Source: Polytrichum commune (Eukaryota > Streptophyta > Polytrichopsida > Polytrichales > Polytrichaceae). Taken from it: a stretch of DNA of 64,000 bases. The translations under genes were made by a program, and so were the position numbers. Numbering within the stretch: position 1 is the stretch's first letter; each line of letters starts with the position of its first letter. Under the pieces are notes generated by a model. The model saw only the letters and a program-made list of their open reading frames with translations. It was not told the DNA's origin and ran no database searches. Of the stretch, positions 32,131 through 44,682 are shown in pieces. The stretch is from NCBI GenBank assembly GCA_950295325.1, contig OX485805.1, positions 42,926,758-42,990,757 on the forward strand, in the 5' to 3' direction.

Positions 32131-35100
32131 AGGGTTCCAATATTTTGAGCTAGCACATTGAGGGAGACATGGCTATCAAAAATGCGGGTTATGATGGTGA
32201 GCCCGGGGTTTCCAAAAGGGTTGTGAGGCTCAAATTGGAACAAGGATCATGTGCAAGTGGAATTTGACCATACCATTGGTTCTAATGACAATGGTGGGCA
32301 TGAGGGTGGATTTGGTAAGGAAATTGGAGGAGTGCTTTGAAAAGGGCTCCCGCAAACCTCAAAAAAAAACATTTGGGGCCTAGAATACCGAAAGCATCCA
32401 AAACCTTGGAGGGCATTAATGTTGGATTGAAATTCCAATTCGAAATGCTTGGAAGGTATTGATGTTGGAATGTTGGGAGGTGGGTTTGTCCTACCAAGGC
32501 AATTCATGTTTGTGCCGCGGACGGAGTGTGGGAAGGTGGCTTTGTGCTACCAAGGCAAAACATGTTTGTTTTGCGGACAAACTATTAGAAATTGGTTTTG
32601 TGGCACCAAACCAATTTGTCCCGCGGACGAAATGTTTAAAATTGGCTTTGCGGACCAAGCCAAACCAAGTTGCAGAGGACCAAATGTAAGACGATGGCAT
32701 TGTGGCCAAGGCTAGTAGCCTTAAGCCGAGGCCAAGTCTTTTGTACCTTGAGGCTCAAATGAATGGGAGAAATGTCTCATGGGTTGACAAAGAGGCAAAC
32801 CATTCTTTCTTGAGCCCAAAACTCACAAGTGAGTTGGGGCTTGCCGATTGATAGAGTGTGCAAGTCCACCAAGGTGCGGTTTGGAAAGGGCGAACCGCAT
32901 GAGACAAAGGAGGCCGCGATGCATGTAACCTTTCAATGTGGGATATTAGTTTTTTGTCAAAATTTCACACGATGTGAAATAGATGAAATGCATGTCATTG
33001 TGAAGGCTGCCTTCTTTGAAACTCACATGATAGATGTGAGGTGCAAGCCGGGTGCTTGCGGTGCATTATAATGTGTCATAATAGCAAAGAATTGAAGTTC
33101 AAATTGACAAGGACTCCTATGGTAGGAGGACCCAAGTTGAATTTGGTCTTAATGGACCAAATGAAAAATAGAAAACGTAATTGTCGTGGTTCAATTGGAG
33201 CAACTCCAAGGAACGTATGGGGAGGCTAGGAAAGATGGGCCTCCCCCAAACAACATTGGACCGGTGTGATGTTGGTGAGATACAAGGATGTATTCACCAA
33301 TGTGTTGCCCAAAAAAAAATTACCGCCAAGGAATGAAAAATAACTTTGCTCAACGAGAGATTGAGTTCTTGAGGTATGTGGTGACAAAGGAAGTTGGTGG
33401 ACGAACATGAAGTATGTCAAGGCAATCCAAAAGGAGAATTGGCCCTTGATTCAAAAAGGGCTTAGGTCATTTGTTGGCCTAGCCAATTAGCACCACCACT
33501 TCATTCGAGAGTTTTCTAAGGTTGCTAGGACCTTATTCAACTTGTTGAGGAAAATGGCTATCCCAAGAGTGGGACGAGCCTTGTTACCAAGCCTTTGGGG
33601 ACCTCAAAAACAAGTTCTCTTCGCCGCCCGTGCTTAAGTTCGCGGACTTTGACAAACCTTTTAAGGTGCATACGGGGGTGAGTGACTTTAGCATTGGCGG
33701 ATGTTGAGGCAAAATGGATGGCCATTGCATATAAGAGCATGAAGCTCGATGGTTGTCCGACCTTGTCCAACTTATGCAAGAAATGGCTATCCCAAAAGTG
33801 GGATGAGCCTTGCCACCAAGTCTTTAAGGAGCTTAAGACCAAGTTTTCTTCGCCGCCCGTGCTCAAGTTTGCGAAATTTGACAAACCTTTTGAGGTGCAT
33901 ACGGGGGTGAGTAACTTTACCATTGGCGGATGTTGATCCAAGATGGATGCCCATTGCATATGAGAGCATGAAGCTCGATGGTTGTCCCACCTTGTGCGAC
34001 TTGTGAAAGAAATGGCTATCCCAAGAGTGGGATGAGCCTTGCCACCAAGTCTTTGAGAAGCTTAAGAGCAAGTTCTCTTCGCCGCCCGTGCTCAAGTTCA
34101 CGGAGTTTGACAAACCTTTTGAGGTGCATACGGGGGCGAGTGACTTTACCATTGGCGGATGTTGAGGCAAGATGGATGGCCATGGCATATGAGAGCATGA
34201 AGCTCGATGGTTGTCCCACCTTGTGCGACTTGTGGAAGAAATGGCTATCCCAAGAGTGGAATGATGTTTGTCACGAGTCTTTGGGGAGCTTAACACCAAG
34301 TTCTCTTCGCCGCCCGTGCTCAAGTTCACGGAGCTTGATAAACCTTTCGAGGTGCATACGGGGGTGAGTGCCTTTGCCAATGGTGGATTATGTGTAAGAT
34401 GGATGGCCATTGCATATGGGAGCATAAAGCTCGATGGTTGTCAAAGAAGACAACCAACTCATGACAAAGAACTTCTTTGCCGTAGTGCATTGCTTGAAGA
34501 TGTGGCGACATTATATGGGGTCGCACAAAGCAAAGGTCTACATGGACAATGTGTCCTAAAAGTATTTTGACATACAAGCGTAAGTGAACGCCAAGTCATT
34601 GCGGAGGCATCATAGTTTGGCGCTTATGAAGGTGGATTTGATCCACAAACCGGACCGTGGAAATGTGGTGCCGGATGCGCTAAGTAGACCGGATGAGTTC
34701 CAAGCAATGAGAACCATCCAAACCTTGTGGCTAATGTGTGCCGGCAAAGGAAACTTGTGATGCAAGATACGGGAGGGGTAAATTAACTACCCCAAAGCAC
34801 AAAAGCTTTTAGGTGAACTTCGCAAGAGCAAGGTGCTCAAAGAGGTTAAGTTGGTGGACGGATTGTTCAAGTGCAAACAAAGTCGGGTATATGTGCCACA
34901 AGGCAAGTTGAGGCTATCGGTTTTGAAGGAGGAATTTGATAGTCCTATTGCCGGCCATAGAGGAGAAAGAAAAAGCCGCCATAGAATGGTGTCAAAGAGG
35001 TACCATTGGCGGTGCATAAAGGAAGATATAGCTCACTTTGTGAAGGCTTGAACCAAAGTGCCAAGTGAACCGAGCCTCTTACCAAAAGCAAGGCGGCTTC

Positions 35101-37048
35101 TTGCAACCGTTGCCTATCCCGTTGGCGCCATGGCATGGTATGTGCATGGACTTGATCACAAGTTTGCCGGAGTCACATGGATATGATGCCATCTTGTTGA
35201 TGGTAGAGCGGTTTGCCAAGTTGGCACACATGGTGCCGATTGTGGGAACCGCCACCGCGTTGGAGACCGCATAGCCTTTTCTCAAAGGATGATTGAGGCA
35301 CCACGGGTTGCCAAGAGTGATTGTGTGGGATCAAGATCCAAAGTTCACAAGTGCATTTTCAATGCATTTCTCTAAGGAGGTCGGAATGAAACTAAGGTTT
35401 AGCACGACCTTGCATTCCCAAATGAATGGGAAATCGGAGCGTGTGAATGGAGTCTTGAAGCAATACTTGAGGAACTTGGTGGGGGCGGACCAAGGAGATT
35501 GGGCGGACTATGTGGGTCGAGCGGAGTGTAATTGCAATGTAGCCACGCACTTGGCTACCAAGGGGTGGTCTTTGGTGGTGGCTTATGGAGTGGATGTGCT
35601 CCAACCTATTAACCTAGCTCTCGAGGGGGCACATTCAACACTAGAGTTCAACCAAGATGGTGAGGACTTGGCCAAGAAGCGTGAACAAGTCTTGGAGATG
35701 ACCAAGTTGTTGGTGGAGAAAGCCCGAAGGTGCTACGGAGTGCAAGTCAATGCCGGAAGACGCGAAGTGGAGAATGAGGTGGGCCAAAAGGTGTTGTTGA
35801 ATGTGAACAATGTCACTTAGCCGGAAGGCCTCACTCCAAAGTTCATGTCCAAAATTGGAGCTCCGTTTCCCATTGCGGAACAAGTGTTCAAGGACATATA
35901 TAAGTTAGAATTACCGCCGGAGATCAAAGTGCATCCGACATTTCATGTCTCGTTACTAAAGCCATTTAAGGACGACACCTTGTGGCCCGATCACAAGGAA
36001 GTGATTAGGCCACGTCCCGACCTTGTGGAGGTGATTTGGAACATGAGGTAAGAGGGCATCCTCAAGTGTAGGAAGCCCAAGTGAAAAGGAAAGAAAAAGT
36101 ACAAAGGAATACTTGGTGAAATGGTGAGGATACCATGAGAAAGAAACCGCTTGGGTGGCGGCAAGAGACATGGTCAACACCAATGAATTGGTGAAGCACT
36201 TTGAAGAAACTAAGGCTAAGGATTCCAATATAAAGAAGCGTGGCATTGATGAGGACATCAATCTCCTTTAGTGGGGGAGAGACGCTAGTAGCACACTTAG
36301 CTTCGAGGTTAATTGCTCCACAACATTAACTTGTTCTTTGGCTTGAGGGAATAAAGTCCAAACTTTAGTGGTGCAAAGAGAAAAGTATGAGATGAGGTCC
36401 TAGTCTTGTACTTGTGCTTGGTTAGTGGAAGAGGGGGAGTAGACATGCCAAACTAGGTTGGGTAAGCCGAGTAATTGGGGGCCATGGCTTGGAAGGGCCT
36501 TGGATAAAACCAAAAAATTTCTTAGCCGTGGGCTTGTCCGGGCGGGGACAAGGTGATGGCGCGTGCTCATAAAAGTGCTACCCGCGAGCTAACGAGAGTT
36601 GGCGCATGGGAGTCATGAACCCATGTCTCGAAAAAGCAAAGTGGGAACCGAGTCGGGCGGGACTTGGCATCACCCCCGTGCGATCGAGGCGTGGCTTAAC
36701 AATGGAAAGCCATCTCGGAGTTGCAACCGAGACAACTTAGTGGAAGCGTTGAGGTCTCGCCTAGATGTGTCACGTTAGGCTAGTGGAGCCTAACGGGGAA
36801 GGCCCCAAAGGAGGGGCAACCCAAGTGAGTCCCAAAGTAGGTGGGTCTAGTGTAGGTTAGGTCCTTGGAGGAGAGATCCAAGGTCGCTAACGGACCACCT
36901 AGGAACGACACCTTTGGGACTATGCCAAATTTGAAGATGCATTGTGGGGGTCGCGCCCTAAGGTAAACACAATGCCGCACCATAGAGGATGGCAACTTGA
37001 GAATTGGTGTGCCGACTACGAGTATAGTCGATGAGGGCATCGACTCCG
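32131..37048 (+). pseudogene. Degenerate gag-pol interior of element C
   Basis: Gag remnant, then a direct jump into the 56-bp repeats at about 32467 (some 430 bp present in A, B and G are missing). Next come the protease flank (32830-33230), RT scraps (33230-33540), four 229-bp units (33552, 33781, 34010 and 34239), RNase H and integrase zinc-region pieces (34440-35290), a 175-codon integrase relic that keeps its Glu (KSERVN, 35293-35820), a chromodomain-linker remnant (35845-36260) and 3' non-coding DNA. Confidence 0.8.
33545..34445 (+). repeat. 229-bp tandem repeat in element C, four copies
   Basis: AAATGGCTATCCCAA starts at 33552, 33781, 34010 and 34239, exactly 229 bp apart each time. 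Confidence 0.93.
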
Positions 37049-37063
37049 TTTGGTGGGGGTGAG

Positions 37064-38035
37064 TGTCGCGCACCTCTCCATGTGGAGTGCCCAAAACACC
37101 ATGGGCACAAGGGGGACCCCGGAGTGACACCCGGGACTTGTGGCGCCATTGGTGAGAGGGCCCAAGTGATCCTAGTGTGGGTGAGGTCCCCGGGCGTTGG
37201 GAACGCCTCCCATCCACGAAGACTAGGAGGCACAAGGGTAAGGCCATGAGCTATGCGTAGCTCATGGCGTGGTGATTCTAGAATGCTCAAGAACACCTCA
37301 ATCGGAGGTGTGAGCTAGGAGTTATGGCCATTTGAGTGGGGCGCTGTCCCGGGACAGCGCCCTGCTACAGCAGTGCCTGGGAGTGATTCCCGGGACTGCC
37401 AAGGTTCAAACAGGCATAACTTCCTCACCACTTGCCCAAATGGGGCAAGTGAGGAGTCCATCGGCATCTACGTGAAGCGTAGATGAAGATGGAGTGGTTG
37501 GTTGCTGGAATCAGACATCATACAAGGAAGTCATGATGGTCTGAAGCTGCTGGGGGGTTCTAGGCCCAGCGGGTAAGGGAAAATGTCCACTTGGCCCCAA
37601 CTCTTGGTAGAGAGACAAGAGGTTGGTTGACGGTGGGGTAGGGGCCCCGCGTGAAGTCCTAGAGGCTTATATGGGTGAGGTGGTGTGGCCTCATCCACCC
37701 GAGGCCGAACGGCAAGGCCTCCATGGGCTTTGGCCTATTGTGAGGCCATAGTTGCCTAGTATGCTTTGGGTTGTTGTAGTGTTGCTCCGGCAACGCGATG
37801 ATCAACATAGGATTGGACTTCCATGGATGGAAGTCCACATTGGGGAAATGGGTTACCGATTAAGGGGTGAGTCCCTAAAGGAAAGTAGGAGGGTTGGTTC
37901 CCTCCTATGAACTATTGGTCCGGGGTAAAAGGAGCTATCCATTAGCATGGCGGAATGCGAAGGGTTAGCGCTCGTAACCTTTGCTAGAAACGAAAATTGG
38001 CAAGATTGTTAAGGGACCTAGCAAGGGTTGCGACA
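37064..38035 (+). repeat. 3' LTR of element C
   Basis: 972 bp. Differences from the 5' LTR include CCCAAAACACC, GGCGCCATT and GAGGTCCCC. Confidence 0.92.
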
Positions 38036-38040
38036 CGCAC

Positions 38041-38442
38041 ACTCCTTTCCCCGCAGGGCCGTCGTACCAGCCAACGCCCCACCCAACGCCGGTGGTGACT
38101 CCACCCTCTGCAATGCCCGCGGACACCGCCAACATCCACGATGCAGTCTCAGCGGCCATCCGCGAGGATGAGGATTTACAAACGCGCGTTCGTGAACCTT
38201 CAGGTCAAACAATCCTCATCCCTTCCCCGCCAACGGTAGGACTGCTTTCACAGATAGACACGGCACCTTCCGTTGTCGTCCCCAGGAGAGTAGATAGGAC
38301 AAGGGGCGATGACACTGCGCGACACACTGACATGCTCATTGTGGAAGACACGCAGGGGAGCCCGAGTGACACGGCAGGGGTCCAGAGGATGGACGTCGAT
38401 GACAGCCCCGCGACAGACCGACATCCCCCCGCATACATGGGG
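38041..38442 (+). pseudogene. K, exon 3 tail
   Basis: In frame with 31144 after removal of element C. It encodes a Pro/Thr-rich then acidic tail with NIHDAVSAAIRED and MDVDDSP, comparable to the Pro-rich acidic tail readable in J. It contains one near-perfect K-type dyad (ACAAACGCGCGTTCGT, 38178-38193). Element D cuts the frame at 38443, with TGGGG before it. The rest of K would lie beyond the retrotransposon nest, possibly outside the window. Confidence 0.55.
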
Positions 38443-39383
38443 TGTCGCGACCCTTACTAGTTTTTCTCCACTTAGCTCAATTGCTTTCCAACTCTAGCAA
38501 GTGTCCCGAGCGCTAACCTGCACATCCCACGCACATGCATGGTTAGCTCCCAAAACCGCGGACCTTCAATCCCATATTTGGTCACCAAACCCTCCTACAC
38601 ATGCATTCGGGACTCTTTCCCCTTAGTAGGTAACCCATCGCTAAGGTGGACTTCCATCCATGGAAGTCCACTCCCTACTTGGTCATAGTGTTGCTAGGAC
38701 AACACTACAACCACCCGGAGCACATTGCCAAGTATGCTCCGGGGGGGGTCGGTCGGCAAAGCCGCCTCACCCATATAAGCCTCTAGGACTTTTGGCGGGG
38801 CCCCTCCCCCACCGTCAACATCCCTTTTGTCTCTCTACCAAGAGTTGGGGCCAAGTAGACATTTTCCCTTAGCCGCTGGGTCTAGAAGCCTCCCTGCAGC
38901 TTCAGACCTTCATAACTTCCACGTGCGGTCTCTGAATCTAACAACCAACCACTCTATCGTCATCTACATTTCACGTAGATCCCTATGGACACCTCACTTG
39001 CCCTATTCGGGCAAGTATTGAGGAAGTTATGCCTGTTTAAACCTTTGCAGTCCCGGGAGCCACTCCCAGGCCCCTGCTGTTCCAGGGCGCTGTCCCGGGA
39101 CAGCATCCCACTCAAAGTGCCATATCTCCTAGCTCACACCTCAGATTGAGGTGTTCTTTAGCATTCTAGAATCGGGACGCCATAAGCTACTCATAGCTTA
39201 TGGCTTTACCCTCATGACTCCTAGTCTTTGTGGGTGGGAGGCGTTCTAAACGCCCGGGGCCCTCACCCACCTTAGGATCACTTGGTCCCTCTCACCAATG
39301 GCGTCACAAGTCCCGGGTGTCACTCCGGGGTCCCCCTTGTGCCCATGGTGTTGCGGGCACTCCTCATGGAGAGGTGCGCGACA
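38443..39383 (-). repeat. 3' LTR of element D, divergent subfamily
   Basis: 941 bp, TGTCGCGACC to GCGCGACA. It shares the plan and hairpins of the other LTRs, but substitutions and indels are frequent. The internal region starts with the same G-rich polypurine tract. Confidence 0.88.
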
Positions 39384-40211
39384 CTCACCCCCACCAAATG
39401 GAGTCGATGCCCTCATCGACTATACTTATAGTCGGGCACACCAATTCTCAAGTTGCCATCCTCTCTTGGTGTGGCATTGTGTTTTCTTTAGGGCGCTACC
39501 CCCACAATGCATCTTCAAATTTGGCAAAGTCTCAAAGGTGTCGATCCTAGGTGGTCCGTTTAGGAAAACCCCGGACATCTTGTCCGAGGACCTAAACTAC
39601 ACTAGACTCACCTACTTTGAGACTTACTTGGGTGACCCTTCCTTTGGGGCCACCCAAGTTAGGCTCCACTAGCCTAACTCTATCATTTTGACACAACTAG
39701 GTTGGACCTCAACGCTTCTACTAAGTTGCCTCGGTTGCCACTCCGAGATGGCTTTCCTTTGTTAAGCCACGTCTCGATCGCACGGGGGTGATGCCAAGTC
39801 CCGCCCGACTTGGCTCCCACTTTGCTCTTTCGAGACATGGGTTCATGACGCCCATGCGCCAACTCGCATTGGCTCGTGGGTTGCACTTTTATGAGCACGC
39901 GCCATCACCTTGCCCCCGCCCGGACAAGACCATGGCTAAGAGGTTTTTGGTTTTATCCAAGACCCCTCTAAGCCATGGTCCCCATTACTCGGCCTACCCA
40001 ACCTAGTTTAGCATATATATTCCTCCCTCTTCCACTAACCAAGCACAAGTACAAGACTAGGACCTCATCTTATACTTTTCTCTTTGCACCACTAAAGTTG
40101 AACTTTATTGCCTTAAGCGAAAATGAACAAGTACATAATGTGGAGGACATTGCCTCCAAGTTAAGGGTGCTACTAACATCTCTCCCCCACTAAAGGAGAT
40201 TGATGTCCTCA
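39384..40211 (-). other. 3' non-coding region of element D
   Basis: About 830 bp between the pol stop and the LTR, colinear with the same region of A, B, C and E. It holds a short hairpin GTTAGGC...GCCTAAC near 39660 and a G-rich tract at about 40185. Confidence 0.75.
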
Positions 40212-42227
40212 TCAATGCCTACGTTTCCTTTTGTTGGACCCTCTAGCCCTAGTTTCTTCAAAGCGCTTCACTATCTCCTTGGCATTCACCATGTCCCTTG
40301 CCGCTACCCAAGTGGCTTCTTTCTCATGAAACCCCCGCCACTTCACCAAATACTCCTTTCCTTTTCGCTTGTGGTTCCTACACTTGAGGATGCCTTCTAC
40401 CTCGTACTCCAAATGATCTCCTACAAGGTCGGGAGGTGGCCTAATCACTTGCTTACGATTAGGCCATAAGGTGTCTTCCTTGAACGGCTTTAATAGTGAG
40501 ACATGGAATGTCGGATGCACTTTGATCTCGGGCGGCAACTCCAACTTATAAACATCTTTGAAAACTCGTTCAACAATCGGAAACGGACCCGCAAATTTTG
40601 ACATGAACTTTGGAGTGAGGCCTTCGGGCATTGTGAAGTTTTTCACATTCAACAACACCTTTTGGCCCACCTCATACTCCACTTCGCGTCTTCCGGCATT
40701 GACTTGTTTTTCATAGCGTTTTTGGGCTTTCTCCAACAACAACTTGGTCTTCTCCAAAACTTGTTCACGCTTTTTGGCTAAGTCCTCACCATCTTGGTTG
40801 AACTCTAGTGTTGAATGTGCCCCCTCGAGAGCTAGGTCGGCGGGTTGGAGCGGATCCACTCCATAAGCCACCTTGAATGGCGATTGCTTGGTCGCCGAGT
40901 GCGTGGCCGCATTATAACTAAACTCCGCTAAACCCACATAGTCCGCCCAATCTCGTTGGTCCACACTCACAAAGTTCCTCAAGTATTGGTTCAAGACTCC
41001 ATTCACACGCTCGGTTTGGCCATCCGTTTGGGGATGGAAGGCCGTGCTAAAGGTTAGTTTTGTTCCAACCTTCCTAAAGAAATGCCTCCAAAATGCGCTT
41101 GTGAACTTCGGATCTCGATCGGATACAATCACTCTCGGCAACCCGTGATGCCTCCACCATGCATTGAGAAAGAGCTTTGCGGTCTCCAAAGCGGTTGCCG
41201 TTCCCACGGTTGGCACCATATGCGCCAACTTACTAAACCGGTCCACCATCACCAAGATGGCATCGTAGCCTCGTGACTCCGGCAAACTCGTGATGAAGTC
41301 CATGGACACACTATGCCATGGCCCCGGCGGGATAGGCAACGGTTGCAATAAGCCGGCTTGCTTTTGATAAGAGGCTCGGTTTAATTGGCATTTGACACAA
41401 GTCTTCACAAAGTGGGCGATTTCTTCTTTCATGCATGGCCAATAATACCTCCTTGACACCGCCGCTATGGTGGCTTTTTCTCCTCTATGGCCGGCGATGG
41501 GACTATCATGTTCCTCCTCCAAAACCAATAGCCTCAACTTGCCTTGTGGCACATACACCCGACTTTGCTTATACTTGAGCAATCCGTCCACCAACTTGAT
41601 CTCCTTAAGCGCCTTGCCTTTGCGAAGCTCGCCTAGAAACACTTGTGCTTCGGGATCGTTGACGTACCCCTCCCTTAACTTACGATGCAAGTCACATTCA
41701 CCTTTGTACATTAGCCACAAGCTTTGACTTGTGCCCATTTCTTGGAACTCTTCACGTCTACTTAACGCGTCCGGCACCACATTATCACGGCCCGGTTTGT
41801 GGATCAACTCCACGTTCATAAGCGCCAAGGTATCGTGCCACCGCAATTGCTTGGCGCTCACTTGCGTTTGTGTCTCGAAATACTTCAACGACACGTTGTC
41901 CGTGTACACCTTGGTCTTGTGCAACCCCAAATAATGTTGCCACGTCTTCAAGCAATGTACTACGGCGAAGAGCTCCTTTTCATGAGTTGGCCATCGTCTT
42001 TGACAACCATCGAGTTTCTTGCTCTCATAAGCAATGGGCCGTCCATCTTGCATCAACACTCCGCCAATTGCAAAATCGCTCGCATCCGTATGCACCTCAA
42101 AAGGCTTGTCAAACTCCGGGAACTTTAGTACGGGCGGCGAAGACAATTTGCTCTTGAGCTCCCAAAAAGCTTGGTGACAAGGTTCGTCCCATTCTTGGGA
42201 TACCCCTTTCTTCAACAAGTCGGACAA
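40212..42227 (-). CDS. Element D pol, second part: RNase H, integrase, chromodomain
   Basis: 671 codons open. In order: RNase H ([12 protein letters not shown] and a TDN motif), the integrase zinc region (H..H...C..C, about 41360-41490), the integrase core with D, D and E motifs ([24 protein letters not shown]), the GPF/Y-type linker region, and a C-terminal chromodomain (EYEVEGIL...YLVKWRGF...TWV) that in chromoviruses directs integration to marked chromatin. The N-terminus lacks its own start. It continues the upstream frame across a one-base shift at about 42228, so this half would not be made from the full-length RNA without frameshifting. Confidence 0.88.
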   Translation of the reverse strand: MSDLLKKGVSQEWDEPCHQAFWELKSKLSSPPVLKFPEFDKPFEVHTDASDFAIGGVLMQDGRPIAYESKKLDGCQRRWPTHEKELFAVVHCLKTWQHYLGLHKTKVYTDNVSLKYFETQTQVSAKQLRWHDTLALMNVELIHKPGRDNVVPDALSRREEFQEMGTSQSLWLMYKGECDLHRKLREGYVNDPEAQVFLGELRKGKALKEIKLVDGLLKYKQSRVYVPQGKLRLLVLEEEHDSPIAGHRGEKATIAAVSRRYYWPCMKEEIAHFVKTCVKCQLNRASYQKQAGLLQPLPIPPGPWHSVSMDFITSLPESRGYDAILVMVDRFSKLAHMVPTVGTATALETAKLFLNAWWRHHGLPRVIVSDRDPKFTSAFWRHFFRKVGTKLTFSTAFHPQTDGQTERVNGVLNQYLRNFVSVDQRDWADYVGLAEFSYNAATHSATKQSPFKVAYGVDPLQPADLALEGAHSTLEFNQDGEDLAKKREQVLEKTKLLLEKAQKRYEKQVNAGRREVEYEVGQKVLLNVKNFTMPEGLTPKFMSKFAGPFPIVERVFKDVYKLELPPEIKVHPTFHVSLLKPFKEDTLWPNRKQVIRPPPDLVGDHLEYEVEGILKCRNHKRKGKEYLVKWRGFHEKEATWVAARDMVNAKEIVKRFEETRARGSNKRKRRH

Positions 42228-44682
42228 AGGCCTGCTACCTTAGAAAAATCTCGAATGAAGCGGCGGTAGTAATTGGCTAGGCCAAGGAACGACCTAAGCC
42301 CTTTTTGAGTCGATGGCCGCTTCCATTCTTGAATCGCCTTTACCTTTTTCATGTCCGGCTTAATTCCATCCTTGGTCACCACATGGCCTAAGAACTCAAT
42401 TTCATTTTGAGCAAAATCGCTCTTCTCCCCGTTAGCATACAACTTGTTGTCCCTTAGTTTTCGAAGCACCACCTCAAGGTGCCGTGCATGCTCCTCCACC
42501 GTCTTGGAATACACCAAGATGTCGTCGATATAGATTATTACGAAATCGTCGGTTTCCTCTCGAAAGATGGTATTCATAAGGGTTGTGAATGTCGAGGGCG
42601 CATTACACAACCCGAAAGGCATCACCAAAAACTCGTAAGACCCATACCTTGTGCGGCACGCCGTCTTTTCAACATCTTCATTCGCGATTCGAATTTGATA
42701 ATACCCGGATTTTAAGTCAATACGACTAAAATACTTAGCTCCCGCCAATCGGTCGAAAAGATCATCAATCCGAGGTAGCGGGTAGTTGTTTTTGATAGTC
42801 ACCTTATTCAAGGCCCTATAATCGATGCACATGCGTAGCTTGCCATTTTTTTTATCCACAAAGAGCACCGGGGCCCCATATGGTGATTTACTCGGCCTAA
42901 TGTAACCTCTTGATAGCAAGTCATTGAGTTGTTTCTTCAATTCTAGCAACTCTTTTTGGTTCAATCGATAAGGTGCCTTGGACGGTGGCTCGGACCCCGG
43001 GATCACCTCGATCTTGTGATCGACTTCTCTCGTTGGCGGTAACTCTTGGGGCAACTCGTCGGTGAGTACATCCTTGTACCTCCCTAATACATCGCGAATG
43101 TGCTTTGGAGGAGGCCCATCGGTTTTAGCCTCCTCGTGATTTCTTTGGTGTTGCTCCATTCGGACCACCACAACCATTTGTACTTTGGACATTCGGTCTA
43201 TCGAGACCAAATTCAACTTGCCTCCTCCCGCCATAGGAGTCCTCGTCAACTTTAAAGTCATTTCCTTGCCATTACGACAAACTACAAGCCGCACCGGCTT
43301 GCGCCTCACATCCACCGTGTGAGTCTCGAAGAAGGTGTCCCCCAAAATGAGGTCCACCTCATCCATTTCACAAAGTGTGAAATTCTCCTTAAACTCCAAC
43401 GTCCCACACTTTAAGTTCACGTTCAACGCTACCTCCTTCGTCTCATGCGGCTCGCCCTTTGCGAACCGCACGTTAATGGGCTTGCCCGCTCTACCCGTTG
43501 GCAAGCCCAATTCCTTCGCAAGTTTCGGGCTCATGAAGGAGTGCGTTGCCCCTGTATCAACCAAGCATGAGACATTCCGACCATTGATTTCGGCTTCAAG
43601 GAACAAAAGACTTGGCCTTGGCTTAAGGCTACTAGCCTTGGCCACAAAGCCACCTTCTAGCATTTGGTCGGCGGTACAACCACGATTTGTCTTGACACTC
43701 ACCTTGTTGTCGGGGCACGCCGCTTGAAAATGACCAAGTTTGCCACATTTGTGGCACCGCTTGTCCTTCATGTCGCCTTCTTTAATTCCTACATTGGGTG
43801 GTTTTCCTCCTTGGTAGCCACCCTTGGTGGAATTTGTCCCGTCGGGTTGTCCTTTGAAATGGTTGGATGGCCCAAATTTCTTGCGCTCTTTGCCTCGAGA
43901 CATATTTCGACTCGAGCCGCTTTGTTGTGCGGGGCCGCTTGACTTTCTTTCGGGGCCGTCGGCTTCAATTCTCTCCGCAATCTTAATGATCCCCGCCACG
44001 TCCTCGGGAAGCTTTGGAAACTTGAACAAGGCGTCTACCACCCACTTTTGTAAGCCACCTAAGAAAATGCATCTCTTGGCAAATTCATCCATCTTAGGTG
44101 TAGCATTCATTTGGGCGTTAAAATCGCGCACATAGGCCTTAAGGGACCCCGTGTGCCTCATTTGCACCAAGTTCATTCCCTCCCGCAATTCTTGGTACTC
44201 CGGCGTGAACCTATCAACAAGCAATTCCTTGAAGCCGACCCAAGTCAAGTTTGCCACCAACTCGGGCTCTTGTTCTTTTTTGCTCGTCCACCATTGGAGC
44301 GCATGGTCTTTCAAAAAGGTCACCGCTATGGAGACCTTGTCGTCTTCATCGGGCCTTTGGACATCGTAGTAGTTGTCCATTTCCAATAAAAATTCTTTGA
44401 CCTTTCTTGCCTTACCAAGCCCCGAAAAGGTACTTGGTATATTTACCTTGGCCAACTTCTTTGTTGAAGAAGAAGGCCTAGCCCCTTGCATCATAAGGAG
44501 CTCGATCATTTTGTCTTGGCGAGCTCTCTCGTCCTTGACACGCTTGAGCTCTTGATTCACGGAGTCCATGAACTCAAGCATTTTGAGTTGGAATTTTAAT
44601 CCAACATCACCACCTTCCAAGCTTTCGGGCGCATTTGGAAGTCTAGCCCCCGAATTTTCTTCGAGGTTTTCGGGACCCCTTT
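42212..44682 (-). CDS. Element D gag-pol, first part: gag, zinc knuckle, protease, reverse transcriptase
   Basis: An open frame of over 800 codons. It holds a gag core with the WWTSK and F..RFTP motifs, a CCHC zinc knuckle ([14 protein letters not shown], about 43717-43760), an aspartic protease with LVDTGATHS (about 43540-43565), and a reverse transcriptase with [29 protein letters not shown] and the catalytic YIDD (about 42522-42535). The frame ends at 42212, shortly after the conserved [12 protein letters not shown] of the connection, owing to a single-base frameshift. The N-terminus is cut by element E, so no start codon remains. Confidence 0.9.

Larger units (their letters stand above)
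31145..38035 (+). mobile_element. Element C: non-autonomous Ty3/gypsy-type LTR retrotransposon
   Basis: Complete on the + strand. The 972-bp LTRs are at 31145-32116 and 37064-38035 with under about ten differences. The target duplication CGCAC is at 31140-31144 and 38036-38040, the primer site TGGTATCAGAGC at 32119-32130, and the polypurine tract directly before 37064. Inserted in K exon 3; host codons on the two sides join in frame (PTH then TPFPAG). Confidence 0.93.
38443..44682 (-). mobile_element. Element D: chromodomain Ty3/gypsy element, near-complete coding, 5'-truncated
   Basis: It has a 3' LTR (38443-39383) and a full set of pol domains on the minus strand but no primer site or 5' LTR. 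Its 5' end is cut at 44682 by the LTR of element E, a few codons into gag. It is the only copy in the window with long coding frames, so it models the likely autonomous partner of the family. Confidence 0.9.
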
